Position numbers and translations under genes: made by a program. From positions 4,079,501 to 4,143,500 of the forward strand of contig NZ_CP108518.1 in NCBI RefSeq assembly GCF_035989885.1: a stretch of 64,000 bases of DNA, given 5' to 3'. The stretch is from Streptomyces sp. NBC_01232 (GTDB lineage Bacteria > Actinomycetota > Actinomycetes > Streptomycetales > Streptomycetaceae). Positions 44,889-53,377 of this stretch are shown here, piece by piece (the stretch's first letter is position 1; each line of letters starts with the position of its first letter). Below the pieces are notes generated by a model. That model searched no databases. It worked only from the letters and a program-made list of their open reading frames with translations, and was not told the origin of the DNA.

Positions 44889-46055
44889 TCAGCCGTCGGC
44901 GCCCAGGATCAGCCCGGAGGTCGGGACACCGGTACCGGCTGTGACAAGTGCGCGCGCCGCCCCCGCGACCTGGTTGACGGAGGTCCCGCGCAGCTGGCGG
45001 ACGGCCTCGGCAATGCCGTTCATCCCGTGCAGGTATGCCTCTCCGAGCTGGCCGCCATGCGTGTTGATCGGCAGGGCGTCCGCGGCCACGAAGTCCGCGG
45101 CCTCACCGGGCGCACAGAAGCCGAACTCCTCCAGCTGCATCAGCACGAAGGGGGTGAAGTGGTCGTAGAGGATGCCGACGTCGATGTCCGAGGGCCGCAG
45201 CCCGCTGGTGCGCCACAGCTGGCGGGCGACCACGTCCATCTCCGGCAGCCCGGTGAGGTCGTCCCGGTAGAAGGAGGTCATACCCTCCTGGCGGCGGCCG
45301 GCGCCCTGAGCGGCGGCGGTGATCACGGCGGGCGCGTGCCTCAGATCCCGGGCGCGCTCGGTCGTGGTGACGACGACGGCCTGGCCGCCGTCGGTCTCCT
45401 GGCAACAGTCCAGCAGCCGCAGCGGCTCCACGATCCAGCGCGAGGCCGCATGGTCGGCCAGGGTGATGGGCTTGCCGTAGAAGTACGCGGCGGGGTTGTT
45501 CGCGGCGTGCCGGCGGTCGGTGACGGCGACGTGCCCGAACGCCTCGGGGGTGAGGTTGTAGGTGTGCAGGTAGCGCTGTGCGGTCATGGCCACCCAGGAG
45601 GCGGGGGTCAGCAGCCCCCAGGGGAGCGACCAGCCGAGCGCCGCCCCCTCCGCCGAGGGTTCCCGCTGCTGGACCCCGGACCCGAAGCGGCGCCCGGAGC
45701 GCTCGTTGAAGGCGCGGTAGCAGACCACGACCTCCGCGACTCCGGTGGCGACGGCGAGGGCGGCCTGCTGGACGGTGGCGCAGGCCGCGCCGCCGCCGTA
45801 GTGGATGCGGGAGAAGAAGGACAGCTCCCCGATGCCGGCCGCCTGGGCGACCGTGATCTCGGGGCTGGTGTCCATCGTGAAGGTGACCATGCCGTCGACG
45901 TCGTCGGGGGTGAGCCCGGCGTCGTCGAGGGCGGCGTGCACGGCCTCGACGGCGAGTTTGAGCTCGCTGCGGCCGGAGTCCTTGGAGAACTCGGTGGCTC
46001 CGATGCCGGCGATGGCTGCGCGGCCGCCGAGCTCGTCGCGGGTGCGGACGCTCAT
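44889..46055 (-). CDS. Thiolase-like lipid-transfer protein / steroid side-chain aldolase (Ltp2-like)
   Basis: A 388-aa thiolase-fold protein without the classical thiolase active-site cysteine arrangement. It matches the Ltp2 type: ATEFSKDSGRSELKLAVEA, HYGGGAACATVQQAALAVATG, ILYDHFTPFVLMQLEEFGFC with Tyr297, and INTHGGQLGEAYLHGMNGI with Tyr341. Tyrosines at these places are reported as catalytic in Mycobacterium Ltp2 (numbered 294 and 344). Ltp2 works in complex with a DUF35 protein to release propionyl-CoA from a steroid. It is the last gene of a five-gene overlapping operon, with a 4-bp overlap with the MaoC gene. Confidence 0.85.
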   Translation of the reverse strand: MSVRTRDELGGRAAIAGIGATEFSKDSGRSELKLAVEAVHAALDDAGLTPDDVDGMVTFTMDTSPEITVAQAAGIGELSFFSRIHYGGGAACATVQQAALAVATGVAEVVVCYRAFNERSGRRFGSGVQQREPSAEGAALGWSLPWGLLTPASWVAMTAQRYLHTYNLTPEAFGHVAVTDRRHAANNPAAYFYGKPITLADHAASRWIVEPLRLLDCCQETDGGQAVVVTTTERARDLRHAPAVITAAAQGAGRRQEGMTSFYRDDLTGLPEMDVVARQLWRTSGLRPSDIDVGILYDHFTPFVLMQLEEFGFCAPGEAADFVAADALPINTHGGQLGEAYLHGMNGIAEAVRQLRGTSVNQVAGAARALVTAGTGVPTSGLILGADG

Positions 46056-46471
46056 GCCGGCACCTCCGCGGTGACCGTTCCCGATACGTGGTGGCCGAGG
46101 CCGTTGGCGCCGACGACCCGGATCTCGACGGTGGTCGCGGGCACCGCGGTGGTCCCGGATACGGCGGTGGTCGCGGATACGGCGGTGACGGTGCCGGTGA
46201 GGGTCATCGTGTCGCCCGGGTAGTTCGGGGCGCCGAGTCGGATGGCCACCTTGCGCAGGACGGCGCGCGGCCCGAGGTGGTCGGTGATGTACCGGCCCAC
46301 CAGCCCGTTCGTGGTCAGGATGTTCATGAAGACGTCCGGGGAGCCCTTCTCCTGCGCCAGCGCCGCGTCGTGGTGCACGTCCTGGTAGTCGCGGGAGGCG
46401 ATCGCGCCCGCGACGATCAGGGTGCGGGTGACCGGAATCTCCAGCGGCGGCAGCGTGTCGCCGACGTTCAT
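46052..46471 (-). CDS. MaoC-like dehydratase, ChsH1 type
   Basis: A 139-aa single hotdog-fold protein. The active-site-like segment ASRDYQDVHHDAALAQEKGSPDVFMNILTTNGLVGRYITDHLGP closely resembles mycobacterial ChsH1, the small subunit of the heteromeric enoyl-CoA hydratase acting on the cholesterol side chain. It overlaps its neighbours by 4 bp on both sides. Its expected partner ChsH2 is encoded two genes upstream. Confidence 0.85.
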   Translation of the reverse strand: MNVGDTLPPLEIPVTRTLIVAGAIASRDYQDVHHDAALAQEKGSPDVFMNILTTNGLVGRYITDHLGPRAVLRKVAIRLGAPNYPGDTMTLTGTVTAVSATTAVSGTTAVPATTVEIRVVGANGLGHHVSGTVTAEVPA

Positions 46472-47580
46472 GCCTGTTCTCCCTCGGCTGTCGAAGCGAA
46501 CGCGGATGCGGATACGGGTGCGGGTGCGGGCGCTGGTGCAGGCGCGAGCGCGGATGCGGGGGACGCGGCGATCGTGGCCCCCAGCTCGGCCAGCAGCTCG
46601 CTGCCGCAGCCCAGGTAGGCGTCCAGTTGGCGCCCCCACAGGAAGTGCCGGTGCACGGGGTGGTCCAGGTCGGCGCCCATGCCGCCGTGCAGGTGCTGGC
46701 CCGCGTGCACGACCCTCCTGCCCGCCTCCGAGGCCCACCAGGCGGCCGTCAGCACGTGTTCCTGCGCGGGAAGACCCTGGTCGAGGCGCCAGGCCGCCTC
46801 GTAGGCGGTGACCCGGATCGCCTCGGTGTCCATGTACGCGTCGGCCGCGCGCAGCATGACTCCCTGATGGGTGGAGAGCGGCCGGCCGAACTGCTCACGG
46901 GTGGAGGTGTACTCCACCGCCCGGGCGAGGGAACCCGCGCAGACGCCCGCCTGGAGGCCGGCGAAGGCGGTGCGGGCGGCGGCGAGCGTGTCCTCGTACG
47001 CGCCGTCGGACCCCAGCCGTTCGGCCTCGGCTCCGGCCAGGGTCAGCCGGCCCGCCGACCAGGGGGCGGTGGTCTCCACGGGGGAGGTCCCCACGCCGGG
47101 CGCGTCGGTCCGTACGAGCCACAACGCCCGGTCGGCGTCCGGGACCAGGACGTGCGTGGCGTCGCGCAGCCAGGGCACGGCGGGGGTGGTCCCGGTGAGC
47201 CGACCGCCCTCGGCGGTGATCCGGCCGCGCGATGGGAAGGCGCCGGTGGCCACCGCCTCGCCCGTGCCGAGGGCGGGCAGCAGGCGGGCGCGCTGCTCGG
47301 GGCTGCCGTGCGCGGCCACGGGGAGGATCCCGTACACGCAGGTGGCGGCGTACGGGACCTGCGCCGTGGTGCGGCCCTGCTCCTCCAGCAGCAGGACCAG
47401 CCCGAGCAGACCGATCTCCTCGACCGCGGCGGTCAGCCCGGCCGTGGTGAGGGCCTTCCACAGGTCGGCGTCGCTGCCGGTGCCGGCTTCGGAGAGGCGT
47501 TCATGAGTGGCCAGGTCGGAGAAGATGCGGGCGGCGAGACCGGCCGCGGCGGCCTGTTCCTCGGTGGGACGGAAGTCCAT
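46468..47580 (-). CDS. Acyl-CoA dehydrogenase subunit, ChsE/FadE28 type
   Basis: A 370-aa acyl-CoA dehydrogenase-like protein: VEEIGLLGLVLLLEEQGRTTAQVPYAATC, EYTSTREQFGRPLSTHQGVMLRAADAYMDTEAIRVTAYEAAWRLDQGL, HLHGGMGADLDHPVHRHFLWGRQLDAYLG. In mycobacteria this type forms an alpha2beta2 heterotetramer with a second subunit, whose counterpart is the gene at 48518. An Ala/Pro repeat tail (about residues 340-365) is added. It shares one base with the upstream stop (TGATG). Confidence 0.85.
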   Translation of the reverse strand: MDFRPTEEQAAAAGLAARIFSDLATHERLSEAGTGSDADLWKALTTAGLTAAVEEIGLLGLVLLLEEQGRTTAQVPYAATCVYGILPVAAHGSPEQRARLLPALGTGEAVATGAFPSRGRITAEGGRLTGTTPAVPWLRDATHVLVPDADRALWLVRTDAPGVGTSPVETTAPWSAGRLTLAGAEAERLGSDGAYEDTLAAARTAFAGLQAGVCAGSLARAVEYTSTREQFGRPLSTHQGVMLRAADAYMDTEAIRVTAYEAAWRLDQGLPAQEHVLTAAWWASEAGRRVVHAGQHLHGGMGADLDHPVHRHFLWGRQLDAYLGCGSELLAELGATIAASPASALAPAPAPAPAPVSASAFASTAEGEQA

Positions 47581-48521
47581 CAGCCCTCACTCCCGCGGAA
47601 GACGGGGAGTTCGAGATCGTCGTCGACGCGCAGGAACTCCAGCTGAACGGGGAGGCCGATGCGCACCTTGTCGTAGGGCACACCGGTGATGTTGCTGATC
47701 ATCCGGACGCCTTCGGCGAGCTCGACCAGCGCGACCGCGTAGGGCGGGTCGAAGGCCGGGAAGGGCGGATGGTGCATGACCACGTAGCTGAACACCGTGC
47801 CCGCGCCGGAGGCCTCGACGGTGTCCCAGTCCGGGCTCGCGCAGGCGTTGCAGCCGGGGAGCCACGGGAAGCGGAGCGTGGTGCAGGCGGTGCAGCGCTG
47901 GATCAGCAGCCTGTGCTCCCGCACTCCTTCCCAGAACCACTGGTTGTCTTGGTTGATCACTGGGCGGGGACGCTGCGCCGGTGGCCGCTTCTTCGACGGC
48001 CCGGCGGCGGGCACGTACTTGAGGATGCGGAAGCGGTGGGTGCCGGCGGGCTCGCCGTCCGCCCGGACATCCATGCGGGTGGTCACGAAGTGGCCGGTGC
48101 CCAGCTTGGTCGTCTTGCGGGGCGACACGGACTCGATGACGGCGTCGAAGGTGATCGCGTCGCCGGGGCGCAGCGGGCGGAGGTATTCCTGCTCGCAGTC
48201 GGTGGCGACCACGGAGGTGAAGCCCGCGCCGTCGAGGAGCCCGAGGAGCTCGTCATAGGCGGAGGAGCGGTCCGCGTGGCCGGAGAGGCCGCCCATCGTC
48301 CAGGCCTGCAGCATGGTGGGCGGAGCGATCGCGTCCGGCCCGGTGTAGGCAGGGTTGGCATCGCCCATCGCCTCGCACCAGTGGCGGATCATCGGCTCGT
48401 TGACCGCGTCCTTGCCCCGGCCGCCGGTGGCGGCCGGATGCCCCTCGAAGGCCGTCAGCAGCGTGTGGAACCGGGCTGCCTCCTCCGCCGCGTCCACGAC
48501 CGCGTCCGCGTCCGCCGTCAT
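47580..48521 (-). CDS. Fused MaoC-like/DUF35 OB-fold protein, ChsH2 type
   Basis: A 313-aa two-domain protein. Residues about 15-165 are a MaoC-like hotdog domain (HWCEAMGDANPAYTGPDAIAPPTMLQAW, SPRKTTKLGTGHFVTTRMDV). Residues about 185-310 are a DUF35 rubredoxin-like zinc ribbon with OB fold (RCTACTTLRFPWLPGCNACASPDW, SYVVMHHPPFPAFDPPYAVALVELAEGVRMISNITG). In M. tuberculosis ChsH2 the DUF35 part binds Ltp2, coupling hydration to retro-aldol cleavage. It lies between the two dehydrogenase genes. Confidence 0.87.
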   Translation of the reverse strand: MTADADAVVDAAEEAARFHTLLTAFEGHPAATGGRGKDAVNEPMIRHWCEAMGDANPAYTGPDAIAPPTMLQAWTMGGLSGHADRSSAYDELLGLLDGAGFTSVVATDCEQEYLRPLRPGDAITFDAVIESVSPRKTTKLGTGHFVTTRMDVRADGEPAGTHRFRILKYVPAAGPSKKRPPAQRPRPVINQDNQWFWEGVREHRLLIQRCTACTTLRFPWLPGCNACASPDWDTVEASGAGTVFSYVVMHHPPFPAFDPPYAVALVELAEGVRMISNITGVPYDKVRIGLPVQLEFLRVDDDLELPVFRGSEG

Positions 48522-49669
48522 CGCTTCCTCCCCTTCATCCCGAGCCGCATCATGGCGACGATCTCCCGCTGGACCTCGCTGACCCCGCCGCCGAACGTGT
48601 TGATCTGGGCGGCCCGGTTCATCCGTTCGAGCTCGCCGCCCGCGAAGGCCGCGGGCCCGCGGATCAGGGCCTCCTCACCGACCACCTCCTGGCACATCCG
48701 GTACACCTCGACGGTGGACTCGGTGCCGAGGAACTTCACCCCGCTGGCATCACCGGGGGCCAGGGCGCCGCTGCCCACGTCCTGGACGAGGCGCCAGTTG
48801 AGGAGGCGTACGGCGGCCAGTCGCGCGCGTGCCTCGGCGAGCCGGGACTGCACCCAGGGGAGGTCGGCGGGCCGGTCGCCGGTGGCCGGATCGGGGGTGC
48901 GGGCGTGGTCGAGCGCGTACGCGTAGAAGTCCTCGGCCTGCATGCCGATGGCGGCGAGGGCGACGCGCTCGTGGTTGAGCTGGTTGGTGATCAGGCCCCA
49001 GCCGCCGTGCTCGGGACCGACGAGATGGCCGGCGGGGACGCGGACGCCGTCGTAGTACGTGGCCGTGGTGGTGAGGCCGCCGACGGTGTGGATCGGGGTC
49101 CAGGAGAAGCCAGTGGTGTCGGTGGGCACCAGGATGATCGAGATGCCCTTGTGCTTGGGCGCCTCGGGATCGGTGCGGCAGGCGAGCCAGATCCAGTCCG
49201 CGTTCTGGGCGTTGGAGGTGAAGATCTTCTGCCCGTCGATGAGCCAGTCGTCTCCGTCGCGGACCGCGCGGGTGCGCAGGGCAGCGAGGTCGGTGCCGGC
49301 TTCGGGTTCGGAGTAGCCGATGGCGAAGACGATGTCACCCGCGAGGATCCGGGGCAGGAAGTAGGCCTTCTGCTCCTCGGTCCCGTATTTCATCAGGGTC
49401 GGGCCGACGGTGTTGAGCGTGACCATGGAAACGGGGGCGCCGGCCCGGTAGGCCTCGTCGAAGAAGACGAACTGCTCGTCGGCGCCGCGGTCCTGGCCGC
49501 CGTACTCGACGGGCCAGCCGAGGCCGAGCAGCCCGTCGGCGCCTATGCGGCGCAGGAGTTCGCGCTGACGGACGGGATCGTCGGGGCCGCCGTCCGGCAG
49601 CAGATCCTTGAAGTACGCGCGCAGTTCGGCGCGCAGCCGCAACTGGCCTTCGGTCGGGGCGAGGTGCAC
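48518..49669 (-). CDS. Acyl-CoA dehydrogenase subunit, ChsE/FadE29 type
   Basis: A 383-aa flavoenzyme with the standard signatures: GYSEPEAGTDLAALRTRAVRDGDDWLIDGQKIFTSNAQNADWIWLACRTD (FAD and substrate contact, residues about 125-175), VPAGHLVGPEHGGWGLITNQLNHERVALAAIGMQ, and NTFGGGVSEVQREIVAMMRLGMKGRKR at the C-terminus. First gene of the operon; its stop overlaps the next start by 4 bp. A TetR-like operator palindrome sits about 33 bp upstream of the start. Confidence 0.9.
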   Translation of the reverse strand: MHLAPTEGQLRLRAELRAYFKDLLPDGGPDDPVRQRELLRRIGADGLLGLGWPVEYGGQDRGADEQFVFFDEAYRAGAPVSMVTLNTVGPTLMKYGTEEQKAYFLPRILAGDIVFAIGYSEPEAGTDLAALRTRAVRDGDDWLIDGQKIFTSNAQNADWIWLACRTDPEAPKHKGISIILVPTDTTGFSWTPIHTVGGLTTTATYYDGVRVPAGHLVGPEHGGWGLITNQLNHERVALAAIGMQAEDFYAYALDHARTPDPATGDRPADLPWVQSRLAEARARLAAVRLLNWRLVQDVGSGALAPGDASGVKFLGTESTVEVYRMCQEVVGEEALIRGPAAFAGGELERMNRAAQINTFGGGVSEVQREIVAMMRLGMKGRKR

Positions 49670-49701
49670 GGCGCAGGCCTCCCGGCATCACATCATCGAG
49701 G

Positions 49702-49724
49702 GAACCTGACTGTCCGTCAGATTC
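49702..49724. promoter_or_regulatory. TetR-type operator upstream of the igr-like operon
   Basis: GAA-C-CTGAC-TGTCC-GTCAG-A-TTC, a 23-bp near-perfect palindrome 33 bp before the first gene's start. Position and form suggest repression by a KstR-like or other TetR-family regulator encoded elsewhere. Confidence 0.6.
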
Positions 49725-49789
49725 ACCCGTGGTGTCAAGGTCGGGAGAGGAGCCGGCTCGGGGGCTCGGGCAGGCGCCGGGAGATGCGC

Positions 49790-49841
49790 GAGGGCGCCTG
49801 CGCTACCGGACCCCAGCCGGTCCGGTCGCACAGGCGCCCTC
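49790..49841 (-). terminator. Terminator after the small secreted-protein gene
   Basis: Outer 11-bp stem GAGGGCGCCTG/CAGGCGCCCTC with an inner CCGGAC/GTCCGG stem, 26 nt past the stop at 49868. Confidence 0.8.
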
Positions 49842-49867
49842 AAGAATCTGAGCGGCTCAGGCCGCGG

Positions 49868-50179
49868 CTACCACCAGGGGTGGAAATTGACCGCCACGGT
49901 GGCGTTGGACTGGTCGATCGCGGTGAAGGCCGAGCCGTTCACCTGCGCGGTGTTGCTCTGGTTGGAGGCCCCGGAACCGGTGGCCACCTGCTGCGACGTG
50001 GACGAGTTGCCGTTGTTGTTGCCTCCCACACCACTGCCGACGATGCCGGCGACGCTCGCATTCGATCCGTCGTTCGCGAAGGAGCCGTTGTCGGCCGACG
50101 CCACCCCGCCCAGGAGAGCTACGGCGAGAGGGAGCGCGGCGACGGCGGCGATGACGCGGGCGGTACGGATGCTTGCCAT
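49868..50179 (-). CDS. Small secreted Asn/Ser/Gln-rich protein
   Basis: A 103-aa protein with a signal peptide (MASIRTARVIAAVAALPLAV..., cleavage near ASA at about residue 29). The mature sequence is rich in Asn, Ser, Gly and Gln with repeated N-x-S/N-Q spacings (DGSNASVAGIVGSGVGGNNNGNSSTSQQVATGSGASNQSNTAQVNGSAFTAIDQSNATVAVNFHPWW). The composition recalls self-assembling surface proteins, but no chaplin or rodlin signature is present. GGAGGAC precedes the ATG. Confidence 0.7.
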   Translation of the reverse strand: MASIRTARVIAAVAALPLAVALLGGVASADNGSFANDGSNASVAGIVGSGVGGNNNGNSSTSQQVATGSGASNQSNTAQVNGSAFTAIDQSNATVAVNFHPWW

Positions 50180-50361
50180 GTCTTTGTCCTCCAGAAAACC
50201 GAAATGGGACTTACTCCAAGGCAGTTGGCCGACCGCCTCGGTCGTTCCGTGTGGTGACGACGTCGCGAATCCAGAGTTGCCCACCGAATCCCCGGCGAAC
50301 CATCACGGAGTCCCCGATTCCCCCGCAAGTATGACCAACATCGGATAAACCTCATTTGCAC

Positions 50362-50878
50362 CCCCGAAGCTCCAGGTCAGCACCCTGGGATCGACCGAAA
50401 CCGGCGCCGCACAAGGGCCGAAGCGTTCCGCCAGAACGGCCTGTCCCGGACATGCCGAAAAGGGCCGCGCCGTCCGGGAACCCCACCGTCTCCCGGGCCT
50501 GCGGCCCTGCAATGCCAAGCTTCACGCCCCCTGCACGCCCCGGCGCAAGCCGGGGTGACCCATCCGTGCCCCGCTCCGGGGGCACCACCGCGCGGCGCGA
50601 TCCACGGTCGCAACCGACCGGGCTCCAGCGCCTACTCGTACTTCTGCTTCTCCTACGGGTTCTACTGCTGCTTCCGGCTCCGCTGCCGGCTTTGCGGCTG
50701 CTTCCGGTTCCACTTCTGGCGCCACTGGTCCAACTGATCCTGATGGCCCTACTGGTCCTGCTTCTGGCTGCAGCTTCTGGCTTCAGCTTCTGCCCGGCGG
50801 CGGCACATACACCCGCGAACCGGACCGTACGACTGCGACTGCGACTGCGACTGCGACCAAGGGATACGGGGTACGGGG
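50362..50878. other. Low-complexity intergenic region with remnant repeats
   Basis: About 520 bp. Minus-strand positions 50530-50775 read as a short Pro/Glu/Ala/Gly-rich frame (GPVGPSGSVGPV, APEVEPEAAAKPAAEPEAAVEP) lacking a convincing start. Positions 50827-50857 carry tandem CGACTG hexamers (about 4.5 copies). It may be a decayed collagen-like or stalk gene; no functional gene is supported. Confidence 0.4.
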
Positions 50879-51292
50879 CTACGCGGCCAGCCCGAGTGCT
50901 TCCCGGGCGGCGCCGGCGGTGGCTGCGGCGGGCACTGCGACCGGGGCTGCCGGGGCTACGACCGGGGCAGTGGTGCGGGCAGCGGTTCCGGGACCGGCAC
51001 CCATGGCATCGGCGGTGGTGGAGCGTCGGACGGAGGGGGTCTTGCCGTGCGCCTCGGCGCGGATCCGCTGCTTGATGGTCGGCGGGAGCGAACCGCCCCG
51101 CATCATCGCCCGCCAGGTCCGCCGGGCCACTACGGCCGGCCGGCGCACTGCGGTGGCCGCGGTGCCCGCGGCGGAGGGGGCCGGGGCGGAGGCCGGAGCG
51201 GCCTTACCCGCGAGACCGAAGCAGGAGAGGAGGGCCACGAGAGCGGCGAGGACGGAGGTCCAGATCGACGTGAGGATGGTGCGGTGAGCCAT
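50879..51292 (-). CDS. Small exported or membrane-anchored protein
   Basis: A 137-aa protein beginning MAHRTILTSIWTSVLAALVALLSCFGLAGKAAPA. The hydrophobic stretch 7-27 is a signal peptide or anchor, and the Cys at 24 does not form a good lipobox. The rest is basic and Ala-rich (ARRTWRAMMRGGSLPPTIKQRIRAEAHGKTPSVRR). No domain recognised. It is divergent from the decayed sigma gene, with a 267-bp gap. Confidence 0.5.
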   Translation of the reverse strand: MAHRTILTSIWTSVLAALVALLSCFGLAGKAAPASAPAPSAAGTAATAVRRPAVVARRTWRAMMRGGSLPPTIKQRIRAEAHGKTPSVRRSTTADAMGAGPGTAARTTAPVVAPAAPVAVPAAATAGAAREALGLAA

Positions 51293-51559
51293 GACGAGGT
51301 GCCTCGATTCACGATGTTCCGACGGGCGGATCTGCATACATTCGTCATGATGTGGCCGCAACCGCACCGACCCCATCGCCCGCGCCGATCTTCCGACAAA
51401 CACCACTCGGAAGGCCCAAGGCAGCGGTTCGGCGTCCAAGAAGGCCCCGGAAGGAACGCCGCAGACTGCGGGCAGGGACAGGGGCAGGGGCACGCCCGTC
51501 CCGTGAATGTGTGACGCGCGCCTCATGCAGCGCACGGGGTCGAGCGGACACTACGCAGT

Positions 51560-51912
51560 GTGGAACAGCAGCTGTTCGCCGAGATCTACGATGCGCACGC
51601 GCACGCCGTGTACGCGCATGTCGTCCGCATGACTTCTGACCGGTCGGGGGCGGAGGACATCGCCTCCCTCACCTTTCTCGAAGCCTGGCGGCTCAGGGCG
51701 ACGCTCGGCGAAGCCACGAGGCAGAGGCTGAGGCCGCGCTGAGCGCCCTGGGCCGGCTCCGGCGTACCGACCGCGAGGCCATCGTCCTGTCCGTATGGTC
51801 CGGCCTCAGCCACAGCGAAGTGGCAAAGGCCTGCGGCGTCGCGGAATCCACCGTTCGCTCCCGGTTGTCGCGGGCGCGCGCCCGCCTGCGCAAGCTCACC
51901 ACCGACCATCTG
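51560..51912 (+). pseudogene. Decayed ECF sigma factor gene
   Basis: The first frame encodes region 2 start (VEQQLFAEIYDAHAHAVYAHVVRMTSDRSGAEDIASLTFLEAWRLR). It then runs out of frame near 51720. A different frame from about 51730 encodes region 4 (EALSALGRLRRTDREAIVLSVWSGLSHSEVAKACGVAESTVRSRLSRARARLRKLT). Compared with intact SigE/ECF genes, about 60 codons between the two are missing as well as the frame being shifted. So it cannot make a working sigma factor. Confidence 0.8.
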
Positions 51913-51982
51913 GCTGCGGAGCCAGCCGCAGGGCGTCCGGCCACGTCCCGCACCGCACGCGAGGGACACCTCCCTGTCCGAG

Positions 51983-52585
51983 GTGCCCGGGGGCGGGGGA
52001 AGGATGGAGGCGTCCCCTACCGACGAGTCTGCGGAACACTGGCACTCGGTCGATGGGTCGGCAGGAACGACGACGCGCACCGTGCGAGGGTCCGAGACAC
52101 TCCCGCCCGATGGCCGGCCCACTCTGAACGGCCCCACTTACCGGTTTCTCGAAACGCTTCCGACCGACCCGGACGCGCTGCTGCACCTGATCTACGAGGA
52201 CACCCAGATGCAGCAAAGCCCCGGCTCCGGTTCGACAACGGGACCCGATCAGCAGGCGTTCGTCGCCATCGGTGACTTGCTGCGGAGGTTCCAGGCACCG
52301 CCCGGTCTGAGTGCGGCGCTCTACCGTGCGGCGGCCCGCATTCCCGGCGTGGTTCTGGTTCCGGACTCGAAGGACGCTGTGGGCCGAACGGGTGTCGCTG
52401 TCACCCGGGTCCACGACAACGAGCGAACCGAGTGGATCTTCGACAAGCAGACCATGCGGCTCCTGGGCGAGCGGACCATCGCCCTCGGGGACAGCGACTG
52501 GGGCAAGGCCGGAACGGCAGTGACCTCCGTAGCCATCGTCGCGCAGGCGATCACGGACCGTCCCGGGCAGCTGCCGCAGGGTTGA
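51983..52585 (+). pseudogene. N-terminally truncated CU044_5270-family protein
   Basis: The last 150 residues match the conserved C-terminus of CU044_5270-family membrane proteins that accompany such sigma genes: FLETLPTDPDALLHLIYEDTQ, QAFVAIGDLLRRFQAPPGLSAALYRAAARIPGVVLVPDSKDAVGRTGVAVTRVHDNERTEWIFDKQTMRLLGERT. The usual N-terminal cytoplasmic part and membrane helix are missing, and the upstream residues look non-coding. Together with the broken sigma gene it is a decaying sigma/regulator pair. Confidence 0.7.
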
Positions 52586-52598
52586 GCCGGCAAACGAA

Positions 52599-52636
52599 AA
52601 CGGCTCCTGACCATTTGATCCTGGTCAGGAGCCGTT
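52599..52636 (-). terminator. Displaced terminator of tRNA-Ser(TGA)
   Basis: Perfect 15-bp stem (52599-52613 with 52622-52636), 8-nt loop, 5 nt beyond the tRNA 3' fragment in the tRNA's direction. Probably the original tRNA terminator, now 6.8 kb from the intact gene. Confidence 0.75.
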
Positions 52637-52641
52637 CACCT

Positions 52642-52696
52642 GCGGTGGGTGTGGGATTTGAACCCACGGTGACTCGCGCCACGACGGTTTTCAAGA
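52642..52696 (-). other. Left attachment site: 3' half of tRNA-Ser(TGA)
   Basis: Copies the 3' half of the tRNA gene at 59432-59518 in the same orientation. 32 bases of the acceptor/T-arm are identical, the variable arm differs by small deletions, and ACGACGGTTTTCAAGA of the anticodon arm is identical. Similarity stops beyond the anticodon, as expected for an att duplicate left by integration into the tRNA. Confidence 0.85.
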
Positions 52697-52770
52697 GGGT
52701 TCCGCCCCAAGAGGCATGCGCCACTCTGACCTGCACAGGAGTGGGGTAAGACGGGCCCAGGCATCCCTGC

Positions 52771-52788
52771 TGGCCCATACATGGCCCA
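52771..52788. promoter_or_regulatory. Paired TGGCCCA boxes, left end of the island
   Basis: TGGCCCATACATGGCCCA: two heptamers with an 11-bp period, 75 bp inside the left att. Mirrored by an identical arrangement at 59301-59318. Candidate integrase/excisionase arm sites. Confidence 0.55.
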
Positions 52789-52863
52789 CGAGTCCCATGC
52801 ATCGACGTGTGCAAGCCGCCCGGCAACTCACTTCGCTGGCTTCTGGGCATGCTCGGGCTGGCC

Positions 52864-53250
52864 TCACTTGCCGCGTTCGAGTATGCGCAGCACTTCTCGG
52901 GCTCTTTGGCGTGCTCGCCTTGCTTCGATGGCCAGGTTCTGCAGCTGGTCAGGCTCCTTGCAGCAGGCTCTCCAAGGCTGGTTCGGCATGGTCGCCGGCA
53001 CTTCGTCCGGAAGTAGGTTGCCCAGCCCCACCTCGGAGGGGATCGCGTGCCCTTCTGGGAACCGCTGCATCCAGCCACGGGGCCCGCCTCGGGTCGCCCT
53101 GATGTGCTCAGGCCAGTAGTACGGGGAGTGGCCGCGATACTTCTGCACCCACTGCCACGGACCGAACCGCCCGGGCAGCTCACGCCACTGCACCCCGGTC
53201 CGCACCCGAGGCAGAACCCCATTGATCACCTGCCCGTACGCCGTCACCTG
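52864..53250 (-). pseudogene. IS5-like transposase N-terminal remnant fused to unknown sequence
   Basis: The segment at about 53110-53250 encodes VTAYGQVINGVLPRVRTGVQWRELPGRFGPWQWV, matching the DUF4096-type N-terminal domain of IS5-family transposases. The following 80 residues (YWPEHIRATRGGPRGWMQRFPEGHAIPSEVGLGNLLPDEVPATMPN...) do not continue the transposase. No DDE catalytic region or terminal inverted repeats were found, so this is a fragment inside the island. Confidence 0.5.
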
Positions 53251-53377
53251 CGACGGCCCGCTCTCCGGCGTCGGCCGGATCAGTAGACGCTCCGTCGGTC
53301 GTGTTGCTCGCCAATCGGCTTTTGATCACCGCACACTGAAGTTCTTCAACGCAGCCCGTCGATGAAGGGGAGCCCGG

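Noticed and set aside
49868..50179. Chaplin or rodlin
   Set aside because: Secreted and Asn/Gly-rich, but lacks the chaplin domain pattern and cysteines, and does not match rodlin sequence.
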